From Bryobacterales bacterium (GTDB lineage: Bacteria; Acidobacteriota; Terriglobia; Bryobacterales; Bryobacteraceae), in the NCBI GenBank assembly GCA_003132865.1, contig PKYZ01000338.1:1-10378 (forward strand): a stretch of 10,378 nt of DNA, written 5' to 3'. The notes under the pieces are model-generated. The model did not search any database. It was not told the origin of the DNA and saw only the letters and a list, made by a program, of their open reading frames with translations. Within the stretch, counting starts at the first letter, position 1. Each line of letters opens with the position of its first letter. The translations under genes were made by a program, and so were the position numbers. Of this stretch, positions 5,052 to 10,378 are shown piece by piece.

Positions 5052-6008
5052 CTACACAAACCACGCCCGCCATAGCGTAACCACCAGCGCGTGCGTCACC
5101 ATGCTGGCGCGGATACTCTGCGTCTGCTGGTAGGCCCGGCCGTAGAACCAGCCGGCCACCGCCGCGGCGAGCGCGAATCTCCAGTTGGGGAATCCGCGAA
5201 ACCCGAGGTGCACCCCGCCGAACAGAATCGACGCGCCGGCCAACGCCCACGCGGGGCGGCCCGTCCACTGGACCATCCACTGTTGCAGCAGCCCGCGAAA
5301 GAAGAACTCCTCCGACAGCGCCACCACCCAGAGCACGCCCACAAAGGTAGCCGCGATCTTCCACATGGGCATGCCGGGACCCAGGTGCACCAGCCGCGTG
5401 GCCCAGGCCAGCGGAATGCCGGCGACAAGGAAGTAGCCGAAATGACGCAGGCCGATCTTCCATTCCGCAAGGCTTGGCATGAATCCATAGCCCACGCCGG
5501 GGACGCGCCGCTCCACCAGCATGACCATGGCGCACAGGCGCGTGAGCGCCACATGGCCGAGTATCTCGACATGCAGTCCGGCGAATGGCGATGTGTAGAT
5601 TGGGTCGAAATATCCGCGCAGAACGACGGCCGCCACCAGCGCCAGGAACGCACCATCCGCGAGCGGAGCGGCCGGCAGAATCTTATACCAGAGGCTCAGC
5701 GCCGTGGCTAGCGCGGCGAGTTGCGCCAGCGCCCACCAACGGAATTGGCCGGTGCTCGACGCGTAGACCACATATGGCGCGACGAAAGAGACTACCAGGA
5801 ACCATGGCAGAATTCGCTCGAAGCGCTGGCGGACTTCCGCGAATGCGGGGACCAGATAGAATGGATATTCAACCAGGAACGCGGCCAGAACGGGAACCGC
5901 CACCCACGCAGGAATGCCTTTCAACCGAGCATACAGCAAGCCCGCGGCGCTCAGCGCGGTCCATCCGGCCAGCAGAGCCGCCCGGAAACCGCCGAGCGAT
6001 TGGGTCAT
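5052..6008 (-). CDS. CPBP-family intramembrane glutamic endopeptidase (CAAX protease-like)
   Basis: This is a 318-residue polytopic inner-membrane protein. CPBP (Abi/Rce1-type) signatures are present near the C-terminus: EE...R in LSEEFFFRGLL (E233, E234, R238), F...H in ILFGGVHLGF (F263, H267), and a third histidine in MVTHALVVTLW (H306). The N-terminal ~200 residues form several hydrophobic helices. Members cleave membrane substrates and some act in peptide or bacteriocin maturation or immunity; the substrate here is unknown. ATG 6008 was chosen over the upstream ATG (6017) because a TAAAAT hexamer overlaps the latter and ends 7 nt before 6008; a GAGG is also close to 6008. The frame is open to 6122, but that part overlaps the divergent gene and looks non-coding. 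Confidence 0.85.
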   Translation of the reverse strand: MTQSLGGFRAALLAGWTALSAAGLLYARLKGIPAWVAVPVLAAFLVEYPFYLVPAFAEVRQRFERILPWFLVVSFVAPYVVYASSTGQFRWWALAQLAALATALSLWYKILPAAPLADGAFLALVAAVVLRGYFDPIYTSPFAGLHVEILGHVALTRLCAMVMLVERRVPGVGYGFMPSLAEWKIGLRHFGYFLVAGIPLAWATRLVHLGPGMPMWKIAATFVGVLWVVALSEEFFFRGLLQQWMVQWTGRPAWALAGASILFGGVHLGFRGFPNWRFALAAAVAGWFYGRAYQQTQSIRASMVTHALVVTLWRAWFV

Positions 6009-6729
6009 CGGCCTCATTTTAGCATTGGGATGCGTGGCGGCCGGCGCGCGCGCACAGGAGGCGCCGCCGAGCCTGGCGCGCCGCATAGCGCATCGGGAAA
6101 GCGAGACACAGGCCGCGCGCAACGATTACACCTACCGGCAAACCGTGGTGTTCGCGGAACTGGACGCGCATGGCGCGCAAACGGGCGAGTATCGCGAGGA
6201 GCGCGACGTGATCTTTTCGCCCGAGCACGAACGCACCGAGCGGGTGATCGGCAAGCCGCTCCTCACCTTGAAGCGCCTCAAGATGACCGACGAAGACTTC
6301 CAGGACATACGCGGCATCCAACCGTTCGTGATGACCGAGGATCAGCTTTGGAATTACGAAACCAAGTTCCGCGGCGACGAGAACATCGACGGCGTGGACT
6401 GCTGGGTGCTGCAAGTGCGCCCGCGTCAGATCCTGCAAGGGCAGCGCCTTTTCGACGGGATGCTGTGGGCGGATAAGAAGGACTACTCAATCGTGCGGCT
6501 GGAAGGGCAGGCGGTGCCGCAGATGCTCAGCCGGCCATCGGAGAATCTGTTTCCGCGATTCACAACCATTCGCCAACTCGTGGATGGCGTGCACCGGTTT
6601 CCGGTATACACCTTCGCCGACGACACGCTGCCGTTCAGCACCGGCTTACTGCGCGTGCGCATGACCATCCGATACAGCCAATACAAGCGGTTCGGCGCGG
6701 ACTCGGTAATCAAGTTCGAAAAGCCCTGA
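5914..6729 (+). CDS. Exported outer-membrane lipoprotein-sorting-like (LolA/LolB-fold) protein; start uncertain
   Basis: The mature part from about 6058 (APPSLARRIAHRES) to the stop resembles the LolA-like periplasmic proteins common in Acidobacteria. It has YTYRQTVVFAELD, YREERDVIFSPEHERTE, a central GVDCWVLQVRPRQ, LFDGMLWADKKDYSIVRLEG, and a C-terminal beta-rich segment. In the same frame, VIGLILALGCVAAGARA is an excellent signal-peptide core with a signal peptidase I site before QE. The only upstream ATG is 5914, which gives an unusually long n-region and overlaps the divergent CPBP gene by 95 bp. Other options are TTG 6025 or GTG 6034, which lose the signal. The protein probably binds lipid or a hydrophobic ligand in the periplasm. 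It is followed after one base by an MFS transporter, suggesting a transport-related pair. Confidence 0.75.
   Translation: MPFNRAYSKPAALSAVHPASRAARKPPSDWVIGLILALGCVAAGARAQEAPPSLARRIAHRESETQAARNDYTYRQTVVFAELDAHGAQTGEYREERDVIFSPEHERTERVIGKPLLTLKRLKMTDEDFQDIRGIQPFVMTEDQLWNYETKFRGDENIDGVDCWVLQVRPRQILQGQRLFDGMLWADKKDYSIVRLEGQAVPQMLSRPSENLFPRFTTIRQLVDGVHRFPVYTFADDTLPFSTGLLRVRMTIRYSQYKRFGADSVIKFEKP
6016..6021 (-). promoter_or_regulatory. -10-like box (TAAAAT) of the CPBP gene
   Basis: On the minus strand TAAAAT lies seven bases before ATG 6008. It falls inside the reading frame of the divergent gene on the plus strand, so the two genes share or overlap their control region. Confidence 0.4.
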
Positions 6730-6730
6730 C

Positions 6731-7987
6731 ATGCCGCCGCGGGGCCTTTGGCGCGAACCCGACTTCCTGAAGCTGTGGGCCGGCCAGGCGGTCTCGCAAA
6801 TCGGATCGTGGATCACCCTGGTGGGATTGCCGCTGACGGCTGCCCTGCTGCTGAAGGCCTCGCCACTGCAGATGGGCATCCTGAGCGGCGCCAGCGCGGC
6901 CGCCATCCTGTTGTTCGGCCTTTTCGCGGGCGCGTGGGCGGACCGCTTGCGCCGGCGTCCGATTTTGATCTGGGCCGATCTGGGGCGCGCCGCGGTGTTG
7001 GGCACGGTTCCAGCGGCCGTAGCGTTCGGCCGGCTGACCATGGGCCATCTCTATCTGGTGGCGGCGGCCAGCGCGGTCCTGACCGTGTTCTTCGACGTGA
7101 GTTACCAGGCCTACCTGCCGTCGCTGGTCCGTCCCGAGAAAATTCTGGAAGGCAACAGCAAGATGGCGTTGTCGGAGTCGATCGCGGGTGTGGTGGGTCC
7201 GGGGCTGACCGGCGTTCTGGTGCAGGCTATTACGGCGCCGATGGCGATCCTGTTCGACGCGGCTTCGTTCGTGTGTTCCGCGCTTTCGGTGTGGCTCATC
7301 CACAAACCGGAGCCGCGGCCGGAACCGAGCGCGGCGCCGCACATCGGGCGGGAAATCGTGGAAGGGCTGCGCGCGTCATGGCACGAACCGATTCTGCGCA
7401 CGCTGTTGCTGCGGGCGGCCACGGCCGCCATTTTCCTGGGTTTCGGAGGCAGCCTGTATATTCTTTTCGCCGTGCGCGAGCTTAGACTCAGCGCCGTGCT
7501 GCTGGGCGCGGTCATATCGGTGGGCGGCTTCAGCGGAGTATTCGGCGCGCTGACCGCGGAGCCGCTGGTGCGCCGCCTTGGGTTTGGGCAGACCCTGATC
7601 GGCGCCGCGCTGCTGGCCGGAGTAGCCGGTCTGTTGCCGCCGCTGGCGCATGGACCGGTTGCGGTTTGCGCCGGTATTCTCGCCGTGGCGCAACTGGGCG
7701 ATATGGCCTGGTCGATCTACGATATCAACGAATTGACTCTGCGCCAGGCAGTCGCGCCCAGTCATGTATTGGGCCGCGTGAACTCTGCCGCGCATTTGAT
7801 GTTCCGCGGCGTGCTGCCCGCAGGCGCGCTGTTGGGGGGCGCGCTGGCGGAGGCGATCGGCCTGCGCGGCGCGATGTTCGTGGGCGCTGGCGGGTTTCTG
7901 CTCTCGACGCTGTGGCTGATATGCTCGCCCATTCGCCGCTTGCGGGAGCTACCGTGCGACGGGGCCCGCAAGCAATCGTCCGCATAG
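6731..7987 (+). CDS. MFS transporter, MFS_3/EntS-like drug or siderophore exporter
   Basis: This 418-residue inner-membrane protein has about 12 hydrophobic segments. The N-terminus LWREPDFLKLWAGQAVSQIG is typical of the MFS_3 group, and motif A is visible as GAWADRLRRRP (67-77) between helices 2 and 3. FFDVSYQAYLPSLV (about 119-132) is also characteristic of this group. The members export drugs or siderophores by proton antiport; the substrate here is unknown. ATG 6731 begins one base after the stop of the LolA-like gene, so the two are co-transcribed and probably translationally coupled; no strong Shine-Dalgarno site is present. It ends at TAG 7985-7987, 16 bp before the left direct repeat of the hairpin element. 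Confidence 0.88.
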   Translation: MPPRGLWREPDFLKLWAGQAVSQIGSWITLVGLPLTAALLLKASPLQMGILSGASAAAILLFGLFAGAWADRLRRRPILIWADLGRAAVLGTVPAAVAFGRLTMGHLYLVAAASAVLTVFFDVSYQAYLPSLVRPEKILEGNSKMALSESIAGVVGPGLTGVLVQAITAPMAILFDAASFVCSALSVWLIHKPEPRPEPSAAPHIGREIVEGLRASWHEPILRTLLLRAATAAIFLGFGGSLYILFAVRELRLSAVLLGAVISVGGFSGVFGALTAEPLVRRLGFGQTLIGAALLAGVAGLLPPLAHGPVAVCAGILAVAQLGDMAWSIYDINELTLRQAVAPSHVLGRVNSAAHLMFRGVLPAGALLGGALAEAIGLRGAMFVGAGGFLLSTLWLICSPIRRLRELPCDGARKQSSA

Positions 7988-8002
7988 TGCTTAGGTGTGG
8001 CG

Positions 8003-8013
8003 GCCGGTCTTGG
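8003..8013 (+). repeat. Flanking direct repeat (target duplication), left copy
   Basis: GCCGGTCTTGG occurs here and at 8227-8237, immediately outside the terminal inverted repeats of the hairpin element. The match is perfect over 11 bp and does not extend further either way. This is the mark of a transposition-type insertion. Confidence 0.75.
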
Positions 8014-8015
8014 CG

Positions 8016-8028
8016 ATGTCACTTAGTT
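8016..8028 (+). repeat. Terminal inverted repeat, left
   Basis: ATGTCACTTAGTT is the reverse complement of 8211-8223 without mismatch. Beyond it the arms match loosely through a shared TGAG about 24 bp in. Confidence 0.85.
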
Positions 8029-8062
8029 CTCCCATTTTGAGCAAGGCTGCATAATTCGTGGG

Positions 8063-8080
8063 GCAGGACTCCAGTCCTGC
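8063..8080. repeat. Perfect palindromic hairpin 1
   Basis: GCAGGACT and AGTCCTGC form an 8-bp stem with a CC centre. It is the mirror partner of the hairpin at 8160-8177. Confidence 0.9.
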
Positions 8081-8101
8081 GGCCGACGTCCACGTCGGCC
8101 G
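8080..8101. repeat. Perfect palindromic hairpin 2
   Basis: A 10-bp stem: GGCCGACGT with ACGTCGGCC, plus one outer C-G pair, around CC at 8090-8091. It is the mirror partner of 8140-8159. Confidence 0.9.
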
Positions 8102-8139
8102 GTTCGTATTCTGATAGGGCTGATTTCGTTGCGCGGAGG

Positions 8140-8159
8140 GCGGGTCCTGGAGGACCCGC
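8140..8159. repeat. Perfect palindromic hairpin 3
   Basis: GCGGGTCCT and AGGACCCGC form a 9-bp stem with a GG centre (8149-8150). Confidence 0.9.
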
Positions 8160-8177
8160 GCAGACCTGGAGGTCTGC
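8160..8177. repeat. Perfect palindromic hairpin 4
   Basis: GCAGACCT and AGGTCTGC form an 8-bp stem with a GG centre (8168-8169). It follows hairpin 3 without a spacer. Confidence 0.9.
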
Positions 8178-8210
8178 CTCACAAATCTTGCAGCGTCTCA
8201 ATATTGCGAA

Positions 8211-8223
8211 AACTAAGTGACAT
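8211..8223 (-). repeat. Terminal inverted repeat, right
   Basis: AACTAAGTGACAT is the exact reverse complement of 8016-8028. Confidence 0.85.
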
Positions 8224-8226
8224 TGC

Positions 8227-8237
8227 GCCGGTCTTGG
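8227..8237 (+). repeat. Flanking direct repeat (target duplication), right copy
   Basis: Identical to 8003-8013. It lies three bases outside the right terminal inverted repeat, while the left copy lies two bases outside the left one. Confidence 0.75.
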
Positions 8238-8259
8238 TGGCCAACTGGATGACAGTCCC

Positions 8260-8451
8260 TCAGTTGCCTCGGACGCCCAGCTTCCGAAGAAAGAACATCA
8301 TCGGACACCAGTTTGTGAACGCGGACTGAAACAGGTTGAGTCCAACGAACGCCGTGAACAGATACCAATACGGATTCAACCAATAACCCAACGCGAGGGT
8401 CAGCAGCACGAACGCGCCGGCAATCATACGCAGGTAACGATCGATAGTCAT
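8260..8451 (-). CDS. DUF2892 (YgaP transmembrane domain-like) small membrane protein
   Basis: This 63-residue protein has two transmembrane helices (about 8-24 and 28-45). It carries the family pattern RMIAG near the start, then [20 protein letters not shown] and a closing LRKLGV, including the conserved FT..CP with a cysteine. In YgaP the same domain anchors a rhodanese to the membrane; standalone versions are common and their function is unclear. Its ATG overlaps the stop of the upstream RND gene in ATGA, so translation is coupled and the two products probably act together, perhaps as an accessory to the pump. The gene ends 23 bp from the flanking repeat of the hairpin element. Confidence 0.8.
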   Translation of the reverse strand: MTIDRYLRMIAGAFVLLTLALGYWLNPYWYLFTAFVGLNLFQSAFTNWCPMMFFLRKLGVRGN

Positions 8452-10378
8452 ACGAGCTTCCTTTTTCCCTTGTTAAACAGATAGAACAGGACCGGGACGG
8501 TCATGCGCGAGAGCAGCAGCGAAGCGATCTCGCCGGCCATCAGCGCAATGGCTAAGCCCTGGAAAATGGGATCGAACAGGATCACAGACGAGCCGACCAC
8601 CACGGCTGCGGCAGTCAGCATCATGGGACGGAAGCGAACCGCTCCCGCGTCGATCACGGCTGCGTCCAGCGGCATGCCCTCGGCCAGGCGCAGTTCGATG
8701 AAGTCCACCAGGATGATCGAGTTCCGCACCACGATGCCTGCGCCTGCGATGAAGCCGATCATCGAGGTGGCCGTAAAGAAGGCGTGCAGCAGGCCGTGCG
8801 CGGGCAGGATGCCGACCAGCGAGAAGGGGATCGCGGCCATGATGATCAACGGCGTCAGGAACGACTGAAACCAGCCGACCACCAGCCCATAGATCAGGAT
8901 CAGCACCGCCGCGAAAGCGATGCCCAGATCGCGAAAGACCTCGTACGTAATGTGCCACTCACCATCCCACTTCATCGAATAGCGGCCGGGGTCGGAAGGA
9001 AGCGCCGCCATGTGCTGCTCGATCTGGTAGCCTTCCGGAATCTTGATCTTGTCGATCTCCGGGCCGAGCTTGAGGACCGCGTAGACCGGACTCTCGATCT
9101 CTCCCGCAATGTCGGCGGTCACGTACGTCACCGGCATCAGGTTCTTGTGATAAATGCTCTTGTCCTCGATCGCCTTCTCGACGTGCACCAGTTCTCCGAG
9201 CGCAACCAGGCGTCCGTTGCGCCCGCCGATCTTCAGGCTTCGGATGCGATCGAGATCGGACCGCGTGGCGCGGCCCAGCCGCACCGTCAGCGGGACATCC
9301 TCCTTCTCCGCGTCCTGATGCAGGAGGCCAGCCTCGAAACCGGCGGAGGCCACCTGCATGGCGCGGGCGATGTCGTCCTCGGAGATCCCGTTGATGGCGG
9401 CCTTTTCCTCGTCGACTGACAAGCTGTACTTCTGTTGATCGTCTTCCACGTACCAATCGACGTCCACGACGCCCTTGGTCTGCTGGAACAGGTTCCGTAT
9501 TTGCCGCGCCAGCGCAATCCTTCTATCCATGTTCGGACCGTACACTTCAGCGACCAGCGTCTCGAGCACCGGGGGGCCCGGCGGCACTTCGGCCACCTTG
9601 ATGCGCGCTCCAAAGCGCTCGGCGATAGGCTGAATGCGCCGGCGCACCTGCTTGGCGATCTCGTGGCTTTGCAAATCGCGCGCTCCCTTCGGCAGCAGAT
9701 TCACCTGAATATCCGCGACATTCGGCCCGCGCCGCAGGTAGTAATGGCGCACCAGTCCGTTGAAGTTATAGGGCGACGCTGTTCCTACATAGGTCTGGAC
9801 GTTGACCACCTCACGCTGCTTCTCGGTCTCTTCGGCGAGCAACTGCGTCACCCGCGCCGTTTCTTCGAGCGTCGTGCCGTTGGGCATGTCGACGATCACC
9901 TGGAACTCGCTCTTGTTATCGAACGGCAGCATCTTGACCTTGACGAAGCCGAAGTAGAATAGCGAGACGGAGGCCAACAGCAGGAACACCACGCCGCCGA
10001 CGAAGCTCCAGCGCAGGATGGCGCGGTGCAGGAGGCTGCCCATGAAGCGCCGGTACAGCCGCGTCAGGAAGTCCTCCTGTTCGCCCTCCCGATCGCCGCC
10101 CGGCTTGAGAATCCGCACCGCGGCCCATGGCGTCACGATAAAGGCCACCATCAGCGAGAAGAGTATCGCGGCGCTGGCGCCGATCGGGATCGGCCGCATA
10201 TACGGCCCCATCAGCCCACCGACGAAGGCCATCGGCAGAATCGCTGCGACCACCGCCAGTGTGGCCAGAATCGTGGGATTTCCGACTTCGTCCACAGCCT
10301 CGATGGCCACCTCGAACGGCGGCCGATCGTGATGGGCGGGCATCCGCCAGTGGCGCACGATGTTCTCCACCACCACGA
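8448..10378 (-). CDS. RND-superfamily efflux transporter permease, C-terminal ~640 residues (5' end outside window)
   Basis: This is the inner-membrane proton-driven pump subunit of a tripartite efflux system. The window begins inside helix 4 (VVENIVRHW), which by comparison with AcrB (~1049 residues) means about 40% is missing. Counting from the first complete GTG codon, the helices [20 protein letters not shown] (32-51) and helix 6 (~70-90) follow. The second periplasmic porter half starts at [12 protein letters not shown] (149-160). The later helices include [15 protein letters not shown] (545-559), RFRPMML (577-583) and [10 protein letters not shown] at the end. The sequence differs from AcrB in the acidic loop and in R rather than N at GIVVRN. 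Helix 4 is incomplete, so heavy-metal (HME) and hydrophobe (HAE) types cannot be separated. DUF2892 follows with a 4-bp overlap. Membrane-fusion and outer-membrane partners are expected to the right. Confidence 0.92.
   Translation of the reverse strand, partial: VVVENIVRHWRMPAHHDRPPFEVAIEAVDEVGNPTILATLAVVAAILPMAFVGGLMGPYMRPIPIGASAAILFSLMVAFIVTPWAAVRILKPGGDREGEQEDFLTRLYRRFMGSLLHRAILRWSFVGGVVFLLLASVSLFYFGFVKVKMLPFDNKSEFQVIVDMPNGTTLEETARVTQLLAEETEKQREVVNVQTYVGTASPYNFNGLVRHYYLRRGPNVADIQVNLLPKGARDLQSHEIAKQVRRRIQPIAERFGARIKVAEVPPGPPVLETLVAEVYGPNMDRRIALARQIRNLFQQTKGVVDVDWYVEDDQQKYSLSVDEEKAAINGISEDDIARAMQVASAGFEAGLLHQDAEKEDVPLTVRLGRATRSDLDRIRSLKIGGRNGRLVALGELVHVEKAIEDKSIYHKNLMPVTYVTADIAGEIESPVYAVLKLGPEIDKIKIPEGYQIEQHMAALPSDPGRYSMKWDGEWHITYEVFRDLGIAFAAVLILIYGLVVGWFQSFLTPLIIMAAIPFSLVGILPAHGLLHAFFTATSMIGFIAGAGIVVRNSIILVDFIELRLAEGMPLDAAVIDAGAVRFRPMMLTAAAVVVGSSVILFDPIFQGLAIALMAGEIASLLLSRMTVPVLFYLFNKGKRKLV

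Larger units (their letters stand above)
8014..8226. mobile_element. 213-bp MITE/BIME-like non-coding element with terminal inverted repeats and four symmetric palindromes
   Basis: The ends carry a perfect 13-bp inverted repeat (8016-8028 and 8211-8223, ATGTCACTTAGTT), extending imperfectly to about 28 bp through TGAG. An 11-bp direct repeat flanks it. Inside are four perfect short hairpins, each with a 2-nt centre: 8063-8080, 8080-8101, 8140-8159 and 8160-8177. The midpoints pair exactly about 8120, and the two left hairpins have CC centres while the two right ones have GG, so the arms are reverse complements. The arms also align outside the hairpins (for example GCTGCA, ATT, GTG, GGCAG). 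No ORF is credible inside. It lies between convergent genes. It could be a non-autonomous transposon, or two inverted REP-like units; it may also act as a bidirectional terminator or mRNA 3'-end structure. Confidence 0.8.

Noticed and set aside
8063..8177. CRISPR array
   Set aside because: The units are self-palindromes with different sequences, unevenly spaced and mirror-arranged; there are no repeats with unique spacers.
8242..8266. Hairpin across the DUF2892 stop codon as a terminator
   Set aside because: Only a 6-bp stem with a large loop and no T-run; the adjacent hairpin element is a stronger candidate.
8448..9962. Plus-strand ORFs of 121-211 codons opposite the RND gene
   Set aside because: They mirror the RND coding frame and lack recognisable motifs.

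Overview
The window looks like GC-rich chromosomal DNA from an Acidobacteria-type organism (possibly the Solibacter/Bryobacter side). This is inferred from a fused beta-gamma 2-oxoacid:ferredoxin oxidoreductase, a LolA-like exported protein and a short membrane/coiled-coil protein, all of which resemble acidobacterial proteins known to me; no search was run. Most intact genes belong to familiar families.

Layout. At 2-2048 is a metabolic operon: the 3' part of a fused beta-gamma oxidoreductase overlaps ilvE (branched-chain aminotransferase). At 2049-4452 is a decayed accessory island. It holds a broken XRE regulator plus nucleotidyltransferase pair, a short unassigned ORF, and on the minus strand a broken DUF433-DUF5615 toxin-antitoxin-like pair. 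The island ends in a second, rearranged copy of the last ~195 bp of ilvE, whose middle ~142 bp is inverted and whose last 38 bp lie in direct orientation. The island is therefore bracketed by direct repeats of the ilvE 3' end. At 4455-5042 are a small membrane/coiled-coil protein and a frameshifted small gene. At 5052-6008 (minus) is a CPBP-family intramembrane protease, divergent from a two-gene unit (LolA-like exported protein and MFS transporter, to 7987). At 8003-8237, between convergent genes, sits a 213-bp MITE- or BIME-like element with terminal inverted repeats, four internal perfect palindromes placed symmetrically, and an 11-bp flanking direct repeat. From 8260 to the right edge (minus) are a DUF2892 protein and the C-terminal ~640 residues of an RND transporter, overlapping by 4 bp.

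The first two genes fit together: IlvE makes branched-chain 2-oxoacids and an oxidoreductase of this class can oxidise such acids to acyl-CoA with reduction of ferredoxin. The island genes look like relics of two toxin-antitoxin-like modules. Several genes have a -10-like hexamer only 6-10 nt from the start codon, suggesting leaderless transcripts.

The least ordinary signals are the symmetric hairpin element at 8014-8226 and the inverted or duplicated ilvE tail that bounds the decayed island. All alignments and identities were made by eye.
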